Assembly (NCBI GenBank): GCA_012728915.1
Contig: JAAYEC010000075.1
Location: forward strand, 1-64,000
DNA: 64,000 nucleotides
Source of the DNA: Deltaproteobacteria bacterium
GTDB taxonomy: Bacteria > Desulfobacterota > Syntrophia > Syntrophales > UBA2192
Direction of reading: 5' to 3'
Positions 24,471 through 34,153 of this stretch are shown here, piece after piece. Position numbers and translations under genes: made by a program. Each line of letters begins with the position of its first letter. Positions within the stretch are counted from its first letter, which is position 1. A model generated the notes under the pieces. The model worked only from the letters and a program-made list of their open reading frames with translations, did no database searches and was not told the origin of the DNA.

Positions 24471-26441
24471 TTACCGGGGGGGAGGCCTGTCGTCTCTCCG
24501 GATGCCGCAGAGAAGGAGAGCGGCGGCACCGAGCCACCCGAGCATCCCGACGGTCTCCGCTTTCGCGCCCAGCAGGGCATCGCTTGCATCCGCAAGGGGG
24601 GTGAGCATCGCTCTCGTGCCGGCTCGCAGGCTCTCGTCCGCGGCGATGAGATCGGCCAGAGAGGGTGAAAGCGCGTAGTAGAGCCCCACGAAGGCCCTGC
24701 CCGAGGTGGAGGGCAGCAGGTAGGCGTCGCGGAATCCCCGCAGCGCCACCACGCGCGGCTCGAGCGCCGAGCCGAAGGCCGCCGTGGCGATGAAGCACCC
24801 GCCGCCTCCCCCGCCGCCGCCGCTGCCGCCCGATACGGCCGGTCCGACGGTGGTGAAGGTCCATGCGCTCGAGGAGGCAAGCGCCACCCCCTCGCTGTCC
24901 TGCACGGCACTCGTCAGCGTCGCCGTGTAGGTCGTGCCATAAGCGAGATTCGACAACGGGGTGAAGGTGGCCGTCAGGGTGCCCCCATTGTAGGACACGG
25001 CCCCCGCGACAGGGACGCCCCCCTGCGTGAGCGTGAAGGACGAGGTCGTGATCGACGCCGCGCTCATGGTCTCGCTGAAGGTCGCCGTGACGGACGTGTC
25101 GACAGCCACATCGGCAGCTCCAGGGGTGGGGCTTCTTCCCGAGATCGTCGGCGGCACACCGGCCTGGGTCACCGCGTAGGAGTGGCCCGCGATGGTGATG
25201 GTTCCCGTCCGCTGCTTCGCCCCCGTGTTTTCGGCAACGCTGTAAGTGACCGTCCCGTTCCCCGTGCCGCTCGAGCCGCCGGTGATCGTGATCCAGGCGT
25301 TGTTGGAAACGGCGAGCCACGAACAGGTCCCGCCCGTTGTCACCGTCACGCTGCCCGTCGAGGCATCGGCGGAAACGGACGCATTCGCCGATTGAAGCGA
25401 ATACGCACAGGAGCCCGCGAACGAGACGCCCAGCGACTGAAATCGCCTTGCCGTGGTGTACGGCGGCATGGAACAGCCATAATTCATCCTCATCTTCATG
25501 CGGAACAAGCCATTCGGCCGATCTCCGCCCGAAGTGCCCCAACTGTTGAGGACGATCCAGTAGTGTTTGGCCGGATCGGCATCGTCGTCGTTGTATCCGA
25601 CAACGATGACCGCATGGCCTCCACCCTCGTCGGGTGAGTCATCGTATTCGGTTCCACAATATGTATCGGGATTCCACAATGCCATTTCGTTCTGGTTGTT
25701 CCAGAAGGTGTAAAAGGAATCCCAGGCTGCACGGTTCGGCAGATAATAGGAAAGCCATACGCCCTTTCCCTGGTTGAGGATCGCCTTGATGTTGAGTATT
25801 GCATCGTCCTGGCTGACGGAGGTCGTCGTGATCGTCTGAACAGTCAGGGTCGAGGAGAAGGCATAGTTCGTCGGGTACCGGGACACGGATCCACAGGAAC
25901 CCGAACAAATGCCGTCGTTGTCGATATACGCCGCACCCGGGTTCGACCAGGGAACGGCGAAACCCTGGCCGTTATAAAAGCTCGCAAACATGGTTAGGTT
26001 TCCACCACCACATGCACAATCGCCGGTCTTGCATGAATTCAGAAATTGGATGGATAGCCTGTCCTTGATCGAAAGTCCTGACTGGAGGGCGAGTTCCAGC
26101 AAGCCTGTCCCTGCCCATACCCAGCAGTTACCGCACATGCCTTGGTTCCGCTCGGACGGCGTATATTGGATATTGTCCAGAAGGCTCAGATAGGCACCAA
26201 GCCTCTGATCTGTCGCCATGACGAGCCCGGCCCGGACGAGTTCGTCAATGGCCGCCCTGGGCGCATTCTCGTACTCTCGCTCCCACCTCTCCAAGGTCTT
26301 GGCATCAGGGCGCATGACGGGAGGTCGCGGCTTCGGACTTCCCTGGGAGAACGCGCTGGACGCATAACCCACGGCAAGGGCCAGGGACAGAAGAAGAGTC
26401 AAGCCGGTTCGGGTCTTTCTCATGGGGTCAGTCCTGCGCAT
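24471..26441 (-). CDS. Secreted papain-like cysteine protease with BACON, Ig-like and CFI-box C-terminal domains
   Basis: 656 residues counted from 26441; Met at 26423 is an equally good start. A signal peptide (about 11-32, ending SSAFSQ) is followed by a C1A protease domain: [13 protein letters not shown] holds catalytic Cys106, [13 protein letters not shown] the His and [12 protein letters not shown] the Asn. Then come a BACON-like domain ([17 protein letters not shown], about 355-425) and a bacterial Ig-like domain ([20 protein letters not shown] to WTFTT). The tail has a poly-Gly stretch, [13 protein letters not shown], a helical segment, a hydrophobic helix ([15 protein letters not shown]) and a basic end. 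This matches the CFI-box C-terminal domain seen on secreted proteins, presumably a sorting or anchoring signal. Substrates are unknown. Confidence 0.88.
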
Positions 26442-26511
26442 GAATTCCTTCGACGATGCGGAAACGAGGTATCCTGCCGTTCCTGCTCACCGGGCCCCGT
26501 CGAGACCTCCC

Positions 26512-26979
26512 TCAGCGGGGCGCCGGCGGGGGGAAATCGAACAGGACCGGCGTGCAGGTCCCCCGCGTGATCACCCGGAGCGTACAGCCCACCCGTGTTC
26601 CCGGCCGGATGTCAAGTTGTTCGACGTAGGCCCTGTCGGGAGGCATCTCCCGGTCCGGCAGGAGAGGAAAGGTCCTCTCGAGCGCCGATTTCCCGAGGGG
26701 CTCCTCGACGACCCCGTCGGGGATGAAGCGGAATCTTACGTCGAATCGCCCGCTTGCGGCCGTTGAGGGGGTCACCGAGACGATCTCGGCCTGCCCGGGG
26801 TAGGACCTGTACTCGCAGGGTCCTCCTACCAGGGGTTCCCGTGCAATTTCCGAACCTGTTTTGGAGCAACCGATCCCCGGCAGTGCCGCCACCAGGAGAA
26901 CAATCGCCCAAAAGCCCGCTCTCTCGAGGAAACCCGCCCGGGCGCCCGCCGCGTCCCCCCGGTCCCTTCTGCTGTCCAT
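26512..26979 (-). CDS. Putative lipoprotein of unknown function
   Basis: 155 residues from ATG at 26979 with GGAGG 6 nt upstream. The N-terminus is long and charged (MDSRRDRGDAAGARAGFLER) before a hydrophobic stretch AGFWAIVLLVAALPGIGC whose final Cys could be a lipobox Cys. The rest is about 115 residues of beta-rich sequence with four more Cys (GGPCEYRSYPG and VGCTLRVITRGTC among them). I do not recognise the family. It follows the TolC-type gene by 19 bp and may be the last member of that export operon. Confidence 0.65.
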   Translation of the reverse strand: MDSRRDRGDAAGARAGFLERAGFWAIVLLVAALPGIGCSKTGSEIAREPLVGGPCEYRSYPGQAEIVSVTPSTAASGRFDVRFRFIPDGVVEEPLGKSALERTFPLLPDREMPPDRAYVEQLDIRPGTRVGCTLRVITRGTCTPVLFDFPPPAPR

Positions 26980-26998
26980 ACGATCCTCCCTGTTCCGG

Positions 26999-28360
26999 TC
27001 ACCTGTCTTTTTTTGTCTCCGGCCTGTCACCCTCTTCCCAGCCGACCCCCATGGCCCGATCGAGCACCGCCCGCGCGATCCGGTAGTCGCACAGGGCATT
27101 GGACCAGGAGGCCCTGGCCGAGGTCAGCAGCGTGAGGGCATCGAGAACGTCCGTCATCCGGGATACCTGCTCCCGGTAACGCTCCTGGTTGATCCGGTAG
27201 TTCTCCTCGGCCTGCTCGATTGACTTTTCCGTCACGGCGATGAGCGCTTCGGCCTCCTTCACCGCGAGCCAGGCGTTTTTCACCTCGAGAGAGACCTGAT
27301 CCTGGACGCCGGTCAGCATGTTCCGCGCCTGTTTCTCCTGGCTGACGCTCGCATCTCGGGCATACTTCGTGCGCCCCCACTCCCAGAGATCCCACGTCGC
27401 CACGGCCGCGACGGACCAGTTCTCGGGGTCCCGGTATCGGGAGCCGTTGAGGTCGCCGCCGTCGCCGTAGCGCTGGTAGCTGCCGACCACATTCAGCGAC
27501 GGGTAGAACTCGCTCTCCACGACCCTGACCCTCTTGCCCGCCTGCTCGGCCCTCGCGGCAAAGAGGCGGATTTCGGGCCTGTTCTCGAGGGCCGTTTTCA
27601 GGCACTCCTCGAAGGGGGTCTCGTAAGGGGTGTGGCCGAGGATGTCCTCCACCTCGGCTGCCGCGTCGATGGAGCGCCGCAGCACCGTGTTGAACCGGGC
27701 CTTGGCCTCCAGCAGCCTGTTCTCGGCCCGGACGAGACCCTGGGTGCCGTCGGCCAGCCTCACCTCGGCCTGCAGGTAATCGTTGCGGGGGACCAGGCCC
27801 ACCTCGTAAAAACTCTTCGCCAGGTCCCTCTGGGCCGAGAGCTGCTCGACGGACTGCTTCGCCACGCCGACGAGACGCCGTGCCTTGAGGATGGTGAAAT
27901 ACGAACGTTTCACCTCCAGAACGATGTCCTGCAGCGTTCCCCGTTCTTCCTGCCTCGACGCGTCAACCCCCAGCCTCTGGATATCGTAGTTCGCCTTGAT
28001 CCGTCCCCCCGTGAAGAGGGGCTGCCGGGCATCGAGGGACCAGGTGTAGTTGTTCTCCGTCCCGGTGATCTTCTCGCCGATGGGCGCATCGAGCCTCACG
28101 AAGGGCTCCTCGTTGAGCCTCGTGTACCCGTAAGACGTGCTGATCTTGGGGAGAAACCCCGTGAAGGCCTCCTTCCGCCTCGCCTCCGATGCAAGGACCC
28201 CTTCCCGTGCCGACTGGATGACGACGCTTTGTTTCAGCGCAAGGGCAATGCTTTCCTCCAGCGTCATCGCCGCCGCACCCTTCTGCGCCCCGGCGACATT
28301 GAGCGAGATCAGGACCCAGCATGCGCCGGTGATGGTTCCAATCCGTGTGAATCGTTTCAT
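26999..28360 (-). CDS. TolC-family outer membrane efflux protein
   Basis: 453 residues. A signal peptide (MKRFTRIGTITGACWVLISL...) is followed by two copies of the outer membrane efflux repeat, with TLEESIALALKQS, LDARQPLFTGGRIKANYD and LWEWGRTKYARDASV typical of TolC-like channels. It would form a trimeric outer membrane channel joined to the HlyD-type adaptor encoded upstream. The ATG at 28360 has GAGGTGA about 7 nt upstream. It closes the tetR-hlyD-ABC-ABC-permease-permease set, about 90 bp after the last permease. Confidence 0.93.
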   Translation of the reverse strand: MKRFTRIGTITGACWVLISLNVAGAQKGAAAMTLEESIALALKQSVVIQSAREGVLASEARRKEAFTGFLPKISTSYGYTRLNEEPFVRLDAPIGEKITGTENNYTWSLDARQPLFTGGRIKANYDIQRLGVDASRQEERGTLQDIVLEVKRSYFTILKARRLVGVAKQSVEQLSAQRDLAKSFYEVGLVPRNDYLQAEVRLADGTQGLVRAENRLLEAKARFNTVLRRSIDAAAEVEDILGHTPYETPFEECLKTALENRPEIRLFAARAEQAGKRVRVVESEFYPSLNVVGSYQRYGDGGDLNGSRYRDPENWSVAAVATWDLWEWGRTKYARDASVSQEKQARNMLTGVQDQVSLEVKNAWLAVKEAEALIAVTEKSIEQAEENYRINQERYREQVSRMTDVLDALTLLTSARASWSNALCDYRIARAVLDRAMGVGWEEGDRPETKKDR

Positions 28361-28451
28361 ACCGCTCACCTCACTGCCGTGCATGTATGATCAACAGGCC
28401 CTTCCTTACCCTTTCCTCACTTCTTCCGCTTCCTTCACCGTCACGAAGCGG

Positions 28452-29573
28452 CTAATCCAGCCTCTTCCGGAACCGCCCCACGGCCCCGGCAAACACCGCC
28501 GCCCCCAGGATGACGAGGGCCAGGTACTGGGGCCAGAGGACCTCCATCCCCACGCCCTTGAGAAAGACGCCCCGGATGATGACGATCATGAAGCGAAGGG
28601 GGTTCAGGCAGGTGAGCCACTGCACCGCGACCGGCATGTTCTCGATGGGAAAGATGAACCCGGAGAGCATGAAAAAGGGCACGATGAAGAAGAAGGTCGT
28701 CATCATGGCCTGCTGCTGGGTGGCCGAAATCGTGGAAATGAAGAGACCGATGCCGAGGTTGCTCAGCAGAAAGAGGCACACGCCCGCGAACATCAGCAGG
28801 ACGCTGCCCCGCATGGGCACGTCGAACCAGAAGACGGCAAAGAGGCTCACCGCCACCATCTGGGCAATCGAGATCAGGGTGTAGGGGATCGTCTTGCCGA
28901 GGATCAGCTCGAAAGGCCGCATGGGCGTCACGATGAGCTGCTCCATGGTCCCCACCTCCTTCTCCTTGATGATCGCCATGGACGTGAAGAGCAGCGAGAT
29001 GATCATGATCAGGACGGCGACAATGCCGGGGACGAAGAAGTCCCGGCTCTCCAGGTTCGGGTTGAACCAGGTCCTGGTGCGGGCGTCGATGCGGCCGTAG
29101 TCGACCCGCTGGGGAACCAATTCGCGGAGGAAGTCCTGGCTGAGCTTCTCGAGGACCTGCAACGTGTAGGCGACCCGCACCCCGGCGAGGTTGCTCATGC
29201 TGCCGTCGGCCAGCACCTGGACGGCGGCCGTCCGGCCGCTGCGAACGCGCTCGCTGAAGTCGGGGGCGATCTTGACGGCCACGTCCACCCGGCGCCGCAG
29301 CAGGAGCTCCTCCAGTTCCCGGGGATCGTCCACGCGGTGCGTGATCCGGAAGACGGGGCTCCCCTCGAAGGCCTGGCTCACGAGCCGGCTCTCCCTCGTC
29401 CGGGACTGGTCGAGAATCCCCATCTTGATGTCCCGCACGTCCGTCGAGACCACGTAGCCGAAGATGAGGAGCTGGATGAACGGCATGACGACGAGAATGG
29501 GCCGGTTCTTCCGGTCCCGGAAGAGCTGGATGAACTCCTTGCGGACGATCTCGCGGATCCGGACCCGGTTCAT
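28452..29573 (-). CDS. ABC-2 type permease (YbhR/YhhJ-like)
   Basis: 373 residues. Cytoplasmic start with KEFIQLFRDRKNRP, first helix, a large extracytoplasmic domain (about 45-165), then five helices including GIVAVLIMIISLLFTSMAIIKEKEVGTMEQLIVTPM, the ABC-2 EKExGTxEQLxxTP motif. It pairs with the permease at 29575, one base away, to form the membrane pore of an exporter. The substrate is unknown; E. coli YbhFSR-type pumps export drugs and cations. Confidence 0.92.
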   Translation of the reverse strand: MNRVRIREIVRKEFIQLFRDRKNRPILVVMPFIQLLIFGYVVSTDVRDIKMGILDQSRTRESRLVSQAFEGSPVFRITHRVDDPRELEELLLRRRVDVAVKIAPDFSERVRSGRTAAVQVLADGSMSNLAGVRVAYTLQVLEKLSQDFLRELVPQRVDYGRIDARTRTWFNPNLESRDFFVPGIVAVLIMIISLLFTSMAIIKEKEVGTMEQLIVTPMRPFELILGKTIPYTLISIAQMVAVSLFAVFWFDVPMRGSVLLMFAGVCLFLLSNLGIGLFISTISATQQQAMMTTFFFIVPFFMLSGFIFPIENMPVAVQWLTCLNPLRFMIVIIRGVFLKGVGMEVLWPQYLALVILGAAVFAGAVGRFRKRLD

Positions 29574-29574
29574 C

Positions 29575-30714
29575 CTAGAGGCCCTCCCTGCGCATCTTCA
29601 CGACGGCCACCGCCGCGCTGAGGCCGAACATGGCAAGCAGCACGAGATAGCTCGGCCACAGGTAACCCATCCCCACGTTCCGCAGGAACAGGCCGTTCAG
29701 AATGTCGATGTAGTACGTCGCCGGGACGATGTAGGTCACGGCCTGGAGCATCCGGGGCATGTTCTCCACGGGAAAGACGAAGTTCGACAGCAGAAGGGCC
29801 GGCAGGTACGACGCGAGAAGCGCGATCTGATTGGCCACGAGCTGGGACTTCGTGGCGATCGAGATGAAGAGCCCGAGCCCGAGCGCCACGGACAGGTACA
29901 GCGACGAGGCGAGGATCATGAGCCAGAAACTCCCCTTCATGACGATCCCGAAGAGCAGCTGCCCCATGAGAAGCGCCACGAGGACATCCGTCATGGCGAT
30001 GAGGAAGTAGGGGATGGCTTTCCCCGCGAGGAACTCGAAGGCGTTCAGCGGCAGGGAGCGGATGGTTTCCATGGTCCCGTTTTCGTACTCCCTCGCGATG
30101 ACGAGCGAGGTCAGCATGGCCCCCACGATCATGATGATGACGGCGATGATGCCGGGCACGATGAAGTTGCGGCTCTCGAGCTCCTCGTTGAACCAGACCC
30201 GGACGCGCCCCTCCACGGGCGGGCGCAGCCCGTCGATCCCCTGCCGGTCCAGGAAATCGGCCAGGAGCCTGCCGTTGTAGCGCTCGACGAAGGAAATGAT
30301 GTAACCGCGGGAGATCGATCCGATGTTCGGGTCGCTCGCGTCGATGAGGACCTGCAGGGGCGCGTCGCGGTTCGATCGGATGTCCTCGGTCCACCGCGGC
30401 GGAACGACAATGGCGATCGTGGCCTTGCCCGCGTCGAGCCACTCCGCGGCGGTACGGTCGTCGGGCAGGATGGCCGCCAGGTGGAAGTAGGCCGACGCGT
30501 CGAGGCGGCCTGCAAAATCCCTGGAGAGCGACGTGCGGTCGTGATCGACGACGACGACCTTCACGTTGTCCACGTCGAGCGAAAGCGCATAGCCGAACAG
30601 CAGGATGAGCACGAGCGGCAGCGCAAAGGCCATGTACAGGCTCCGGTAGTCCCGGACGATGTGGTAGAACTCCTTCCGGGCCACGGCCTGCACGTTTCGG
30701 GGATGGATCAGCAT
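29575..30714 (-). CDS. ABC-2 type permease (YbhS-like)
   Basis: 379 residues with the same plan as its neighbour: KEFYHIVRDYRSLYMAF, a helix, an extracytoplasmic domain, then five helices with GIIAVIIMIVGAMLTSLVIAREYENGTMETIRSLPLNAFEF. It likely forms a heterodimer with the permease at 28452. The upstream 50 bp are a 9-bp tandem repeat. Confidence 0.92.
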   Translation of the reverse strand: MLIHPRNVQAVARKEFYHIVRDYRSLYMAFALPLVLILLFGYALSLDVDNVKVVVVDHDRTSLSRDFAGRLDASAYFHLAAILPDDRTAAEWLDAGKATIAIVVPPRWTEDIRSNRDAPLQVLIDASDPNIGSISRGYIISFVERYNGRLLADFLDRQGIDGLRPPVEGRVRVWFNEELESRNFIVPGIIAVIIMIVGAMLTSLVIAREYENGTMETIRSLPLNAFEFLAGKAIPYFLIAMTDVLVALLMGQLLFGIVMKGSFWLMILASSLYLSVALGLGLFISIATKSQLVANQIALLASYLPALLLSNFVFPVENMPRMLQAVTYIVPATYYIDILNGLFLRNVGMGYLWPSYLVLLAMFGLSAAVAVVKMRREGL

Positions 30715-30719
30715 CGCAG

Positions 30720-30824
30720 TCTGTTCCGTCTGTTCGATCTGTTCGGTCTATGCCGTCTGTTCCGTCATGCCTTCTTATTCCCTCCCTCTTCCCCCTGGTT
30801 CCTGGACCCTGTACCCTGAACCCT
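30720..30824. repeat. Tandem 9-mers (TCTGTTCCG) and 7-mers (GGACCCT-like)
   Basis: Five consecutive 9-bp units at 30720-30764 (TCTGTTCCG, TCTGTTCGA, TCTGTTCGG, TCTATGCCG, TCTGTTCCG). Four 7-bp units at 30797-30824 (GGTTCCT, GGACCCT, GTACCCT, GAACCCT). The second tract lies inside the 3' end of the ABC ATPase gene and encodes part of its tail. Confidence 0.8.
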
Positions 30825-31601
30825 TTCTTTTTTCATCAGCCGGATGAACGCCTCGTTCAGCGTGGCCCCTTCCTCGCCGGGGCAGGCCCCGCGGATGATC
30901 TCCCCGGGGCTGCCGATGGCGACGATGCGGCCCTCGTTGATCATGACGATGCGGTCGCAGTTCAGGGCCTCGTCCATGTAGTGCGTCGTGACGAAGACGG
31001 TGACCCCCTGCCCGGCCAGCTCGCGGATGAATTCCCAGAAATGGCGCCGGGTGCCGGGATCGACGCCCGAGGTGGGCTCGTCCAGGAACAGGATCTCCGG
31101 ACGGTGCAGCAGGGCACAGGCCAGCGCCAGGCGCTGGCGCCAGCCCGGCGCGAGCTCCCGCGTCAGCCGGTCACGCATCCCGCCGAGCCGGGCCATGCCG
31201 AGGGCCCACTCCGTGCGCTCCGGCCAGTCCCTCTCGGGAACGCTGTAGATCCCCAGGTAGAAGCGGATGTTCTCCACCGGCGTGAGGTCCTCGTAGAGCG
31301 AGAATTTCTGGGACATGTACCCGATCGTCTGCTTGATCGACTCGGACTGGCGCACGACATCGTAGCCCGCCACGAGACCGGAGCCTGCCGACGGCGTGAT
31401 GATGCCGCAGAGCATGCGGATGGTCGTCGATTTTCCGGCGCCGTTGGGGCCGAGGAACCCGAAGATCTCGCCGCGGTCGATGGAGAAGCTGACGCGGTCG
31501 ACGGCGACAAAATCGCCGAATCGCTTCTCCAGGTCCCGAACCGAGACGATGGGAGTCCCATTTTCTCCGCTGCCGGCCGCGCCCGGCTGACGATTCCTCA
31601 C
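30765..31601 (-). CDS. ABC transporter ATP-binding protein
   Basis: 278 residues. GPNGAGKST (Walker A), ELAPGWRQRLALACALLHRP (signature region, variant APGWRQ in place of LSGGM) and ILFLDEPTSGVDP (Walker B) are present, followed by a switch His (TTHYMDEA). The start is GTG at 31601, whose bases overlap the stop of the preceding gene (GTGA), with GGAGG upstream. It corresponds to one half of the two-domain YbhF protein, which is split into two genes here. The C-terminal 20 residues are encoded by a 7-bp simple repeat and probably lack function. Confidence 0.92.
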   Translation of the reverse strand: MRNRQPGAAGSGENGTPIVSVRDLEKRFGDFVAVDRVSFSIDRGEIFGFLGPNGAGKSTTIRMLCGIITPSAGSGLVAGYDVVRQSESIKQTIGYMSQKFSLYEDLTPVENIRFYLGIYSVPERDWPERTEWALGMARLGGMRDRLTRELAPGWRQRLALACALLHRPEILFLDEPTSGVDPGTRRHFWEFIRELAGQGVTVFVTTHYMDEALNCDRIVMINEGRIVAIGSPGEIIRGACPGEEGATLNEAFIRLMKKERVQGTGSRNQGEEGGNKKA

Positions 31602-32371
31602 CGTTCTGCCGCCTCCGCTTCCCCGCTGCCGGACCCGAACCCGTCCCGCGCCGTCTCCCCGTCCGTCTCCTCGATCCGCCGGATCATGGCCTCTTCGAGA
31701 GTCGCAAAGGGGGAGCGGATCTCGCCGGGCGTTCCCTCCGCCAGGATGGACGCGCGGTGCATCAGGGCGAGCCGGTCGCATTTTTCGCCCTCGTCGAGGT
31801 AGGCCGTCGAGACGACGATCGTCATCCCCGAGCGCCTCATCTCGAGGAGGATCTCCCAGAACTCCTGCCGCGAGACGGGATCGACGCCGTTGGTCGGCTC
31901 GTCGAGGATCAGGACCCGCGGCTCGTGCACCAGCACGCAGGCAAGGCCCAGCTTCTGCTTCATGCCGCCCGAGAGCTTCCCCGCCGGCCGGTCGGCAAAG
32001 GGCAGGAGGTTCGAAAACCCGAGGTACCGCTCGCGTCTCGACTTCCGCTCCCGGCGCGGGATGCCGAAGATGTCCATGAAGAAGGCAAGGTTCTCGTCGA
32101 CCGTGAGATCGGCCCAGAGACCGAAGCGCTGGGGCATGTACCCGATGAGCCGCTTCACCTTCCGCTGCTCGCCCCTGACGTCGAGACCTCCCAGGGCGAT
32201 CCGCCCGGCGCCCGGCGGAAGCATGGTGGCCATCATGCGCAGAAGCGTCGACTTGCCCGCTCCGTCGGAGCCCACGAGCCCGAAGATCGAGCCCTCCTCG
32301 ACCGCCAGCGACACGTCCCGCACGGCCTCCACCTGCCCGAACCGGCAGGAGACGTTCTCGACCTCGATCAT
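31598..32371 (-). CDS. ABC transporter ATP-binding protein
   Basis: 257 residues. IFGLVGSDGAGKSTLLRMM (Walker A), LSGGMKQKLGLACVLVHEP (signature) and VLILDEPTNGVDP (Walker B) are canonical. The ATG at 32371 (MIEVENVSCRFG) has AAGGA 6 nt upstream and is preferred over a GTG at 32389. It overlaps the next ATPase gene by 4 bp, so the two are translationally coupled and probably act as a heterodimer beneath the two ABC-2 permeases. Confidence 0.93.
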   Translation of the reverse strand: MIEVENVSCRFGQVEAVRDVSLAVEEGSIFGLVGSDGAGKSTLLRMMATMLPPGAGRIALGGLDVRGEQRKVKRLIGYMPQRFGLWADLTVDENLAFFMDIFGIPRRERKSRRERYLGFSNLLPFADRPAGKLSGGMKQKLGLACVLVHEPRVLILDEPTNGVDPVSRQEFWEILLEMRRSGMTIVVSTAYLDEGEKCDRLALMHRASILAEGTPGEIRSPFATLEEAMIRRIEETDGETARDGFGSGSGEAEAAER

Positions 32372-32403
32372 GGGCTTTCCTTCAGTCACGATGGTTTCTT
32401 CCC

Positions 32404-32437
32404 CTGCCTTTCGCCCTTCGCCTTATGCCTTTCACCT
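32404..32437. repeat. CCTTTCGCCCTTCGCCTTATGCC tract
   Basis: Simple C/T-rich tract made of GCCTTTC, GCCCTTC, GCCTTAT and GCCTTTC units in the spacer between the HlyD gene stop and the ATPase gene start. Confidence 0.6.
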
Positions 32438-33453
32438 CATCTGATCCACACATCCGCCGGCATCCCCGTCTTGAGCTCCAGGTTCGGGTTCGGCACGGCC
32501 ACCTCCACGAGGTAGACAAGCTTCACGCGTTCCTTCTGCGTCTGGATGATCTTGGGGGTGAACTCCCCCTCGGGCGAGATGAAGCTGACCGTGCCCTCGA
32601 AGGTTTTCCCGGCGTGGCTGTCCACCTTCACGTCGGCCTTCTGTCCCGGCCTGACCTGTCCGATCTCCGTCTCGCCGACGTAGATTTTGACTTTGACGCC
32701 GGAGAGATCGGACAGGGTCATTGCCTGGCGGGTGGGCGTCACGACCTCGCCGGGCTCGATGTTGCGGCTCGTCACGATCCCCGGGAAGGGGGCCCGCAGT
32801 TCCGTGCGCTCCAGCTGGATCCGGGCCTGCTCCAGGGCGGCCTTCGACGCCGCGGCTTGGGCCCTGGCCGCCTCCAGCTCACGCTCCATGGCCCCGATCC
32901 GGCCCAGATTGCTCTTCGCCTGGCGCAGAACGGCCTCGGCCTCAGCCACCCGGGACCGGGCCGTGTCATCGTTGAGCTTGACCCCTTCCCACTCTTTTTT
33001 CGAGACGACCTGCCGCGCGTAGAGCTGGTCGTAGCGCTCCCGGTTCGACTGCGCCTCCGTCAGCACGTCCCGCGCGTTCGCCAGCCCCGCTTCGGCCCTG
33101 GCCACGTCGTCGGGCAGAGCCCTGCGGCTGACCTCGAGGATCGCCGCCAGCTGGGCGGCGCCCTTCTCGGCCCGATCCAGCGTGGCCCGGGCCTGCTCGT
33201 GGGCCGCCTCGAACTCGCTGCGGTCGAGTTCCGCCAGCGGCTGGTCCTTCTCCACCCGCTGCCCCTCCGTGACGAGCACCTTCACGACCCTTCCCCCGAC
33301 CTGGAAGGACAGGTTCGAAAGGGTTGCGGCCTCGATCGTCCCCGAATAGGTCAGGCCGCCTTTCTTCGCACCCTGCTGGCCGAGCCAGACGACAAGCCCC
33401 GCACCGAGCAGCAGCAGGACAAACGAACCGATGATGATCTTCTTCTTTTTCAA
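32437..33453 (-). CDS. HlyD/RND-type membrane fusion protein
   Basis: 338 residues. MKKKKIIIGSFVLLLLGAGLVVWL is a signal-anchor. SGTIEAATLSNLSFQVGGRVVKVLVTEGQRVEKDQPLAELD is the first biotinyl-lipoyl half, a long coiled-coil hairpin (80-210) follows, then LRAPFPGIVTSRNIEPGEVVTPTRQ as the second half and a beta-barrel. It bridges the inner membrane ABC pump and the TolC channel, as YbhG does in E. coli. First structural gene after tetR, 25 bp downstream. Confidence 0.93.
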   Translation of the reverse strand: MKKKKIIIGSFVLLLLGAGLVVWLGQQGAKKGGLTYSGTIEAATLSNLSFQVGGRVVKVLVTEGQRVEKDQPLAELDRSEFEAAHEQARATLDRAEKGAAQLAAILEVSRRALPDDVARAEAGLANARDVLTEAQSNRERYDQLYARQVVSKKEWEGVKLNDDTARSRVAEAEAVLRQAKSNLGRIGAMERELEAARAQAAASKAALEQARIQLERTELRAPFPGIVTSRNIEPGEVVTPTRQAMTLSDLSGVKVKIYVGETEIGQVRPGQKADVKVDSHAGKTFEGTVSFISPEGEFTPKIIQTQKERVKLVYLVEVAVPNPNLELKTGMPADVWIR

Positions 33454-33478
33454 CGGAATCCTCCTCCCCTCCCGACTG

Positions 33479-34153
33479 TCATGTCTGTGCCGTTCGCCGT
33501 TGCGGTCCGGCCTTTGCTACGCTTCGCCGGCCGGCTGGTTTTCCCCTGCCGGTCGCGGCCGCATGCTTCCTGAGCGTGCCCCTGACGAACAGGCGGACAA
33601 ACTCGGCCGCGAACCGCTCCCGGCGGCGCAGGTCCGCCCTCTCCTCGAAAAAGAAACTCAGTCCGTGCACGTCGGCAAAGAGGGCGCCGAGGAACGCCCG
33701 GGCGGCATGATCGGCGTCGAAATCGAGGAGAATGCCCCGCTGCTGCAGGCGGCGGAAATAGTCGGCCAGAATGCCGAACACCTCTCCGAGAATTCCCCGG
33801 AAGATGTCCCTCACCGGTGCGGGGTAGGAAAGCCGCTCGGCCAGCATGATCCGGATCAGGTCGCGGCGCTCGTCGAGGGTCGACAGGAAATGCCGCGCGA
33901 TCGCCAGGAGCGTCTCCTCGTAGCCGGCCCCTTCCAGCCGGGGAAGGATCCCTTTCATCGTCGGCAGGAAGGAGTAAACCCGGATCACCTCCCCGAAGAG
34001 CTTCTCCTTCGAGCCGAAATGACGGAACAGGGTCACCTCGGCGACCCCGGCCTCCCCTGCGATCCGGCGCGTGGTGGCGCCCAGGAAGCCCCTCTGCGAG
34101 AAGAGCCGGAGCGCGGCGGCCAGAATGGTTTCCCGTGTTGGTTCTGCTTTCAT
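33479..34153 (-). CDS. TetR-family repressor of the adjacent export operon
   Basis: 224 residues. The N-terminal helix-turn-helix ILAAALRLFSQRGFLGATTRRIAGEAGVAEVTLFRHFGSKEKLF is typical of TetR regulators; the C-terminal ligand domain contains LNEAF-unlike sequence but a helical pattern with FLGALFADVHGLSFFFEE. It is the first gene of the export operon, as CecR (YbiH) is beside ybhGFSR in E. coli, and is likely self-regulating. A palindrome lies directly against the ATG. A GTG at 34165 is an alternative start but would fall inside that palindrome. Confidence 0.9.
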   Translation of the reverse strand: MKAEPTRETILAAALRLFSQRGFLGATTRRIAGEAGVAEVTLFRHFGSKEKLFGEVIRVYSFLPTMKGILPRLEGAGYEETLLAIARHFLSTLDERRDLIRIMLAERLSYPAPVRDIFRGILGEVFGILADYFRRLQQRGILLDFDADHAARAFLGALFADVHGLSFFFEERADLRRRERFAAEFVRLFVRGTLRKHAAATGRGKPAGRRSVAKAGPQRRTAQT

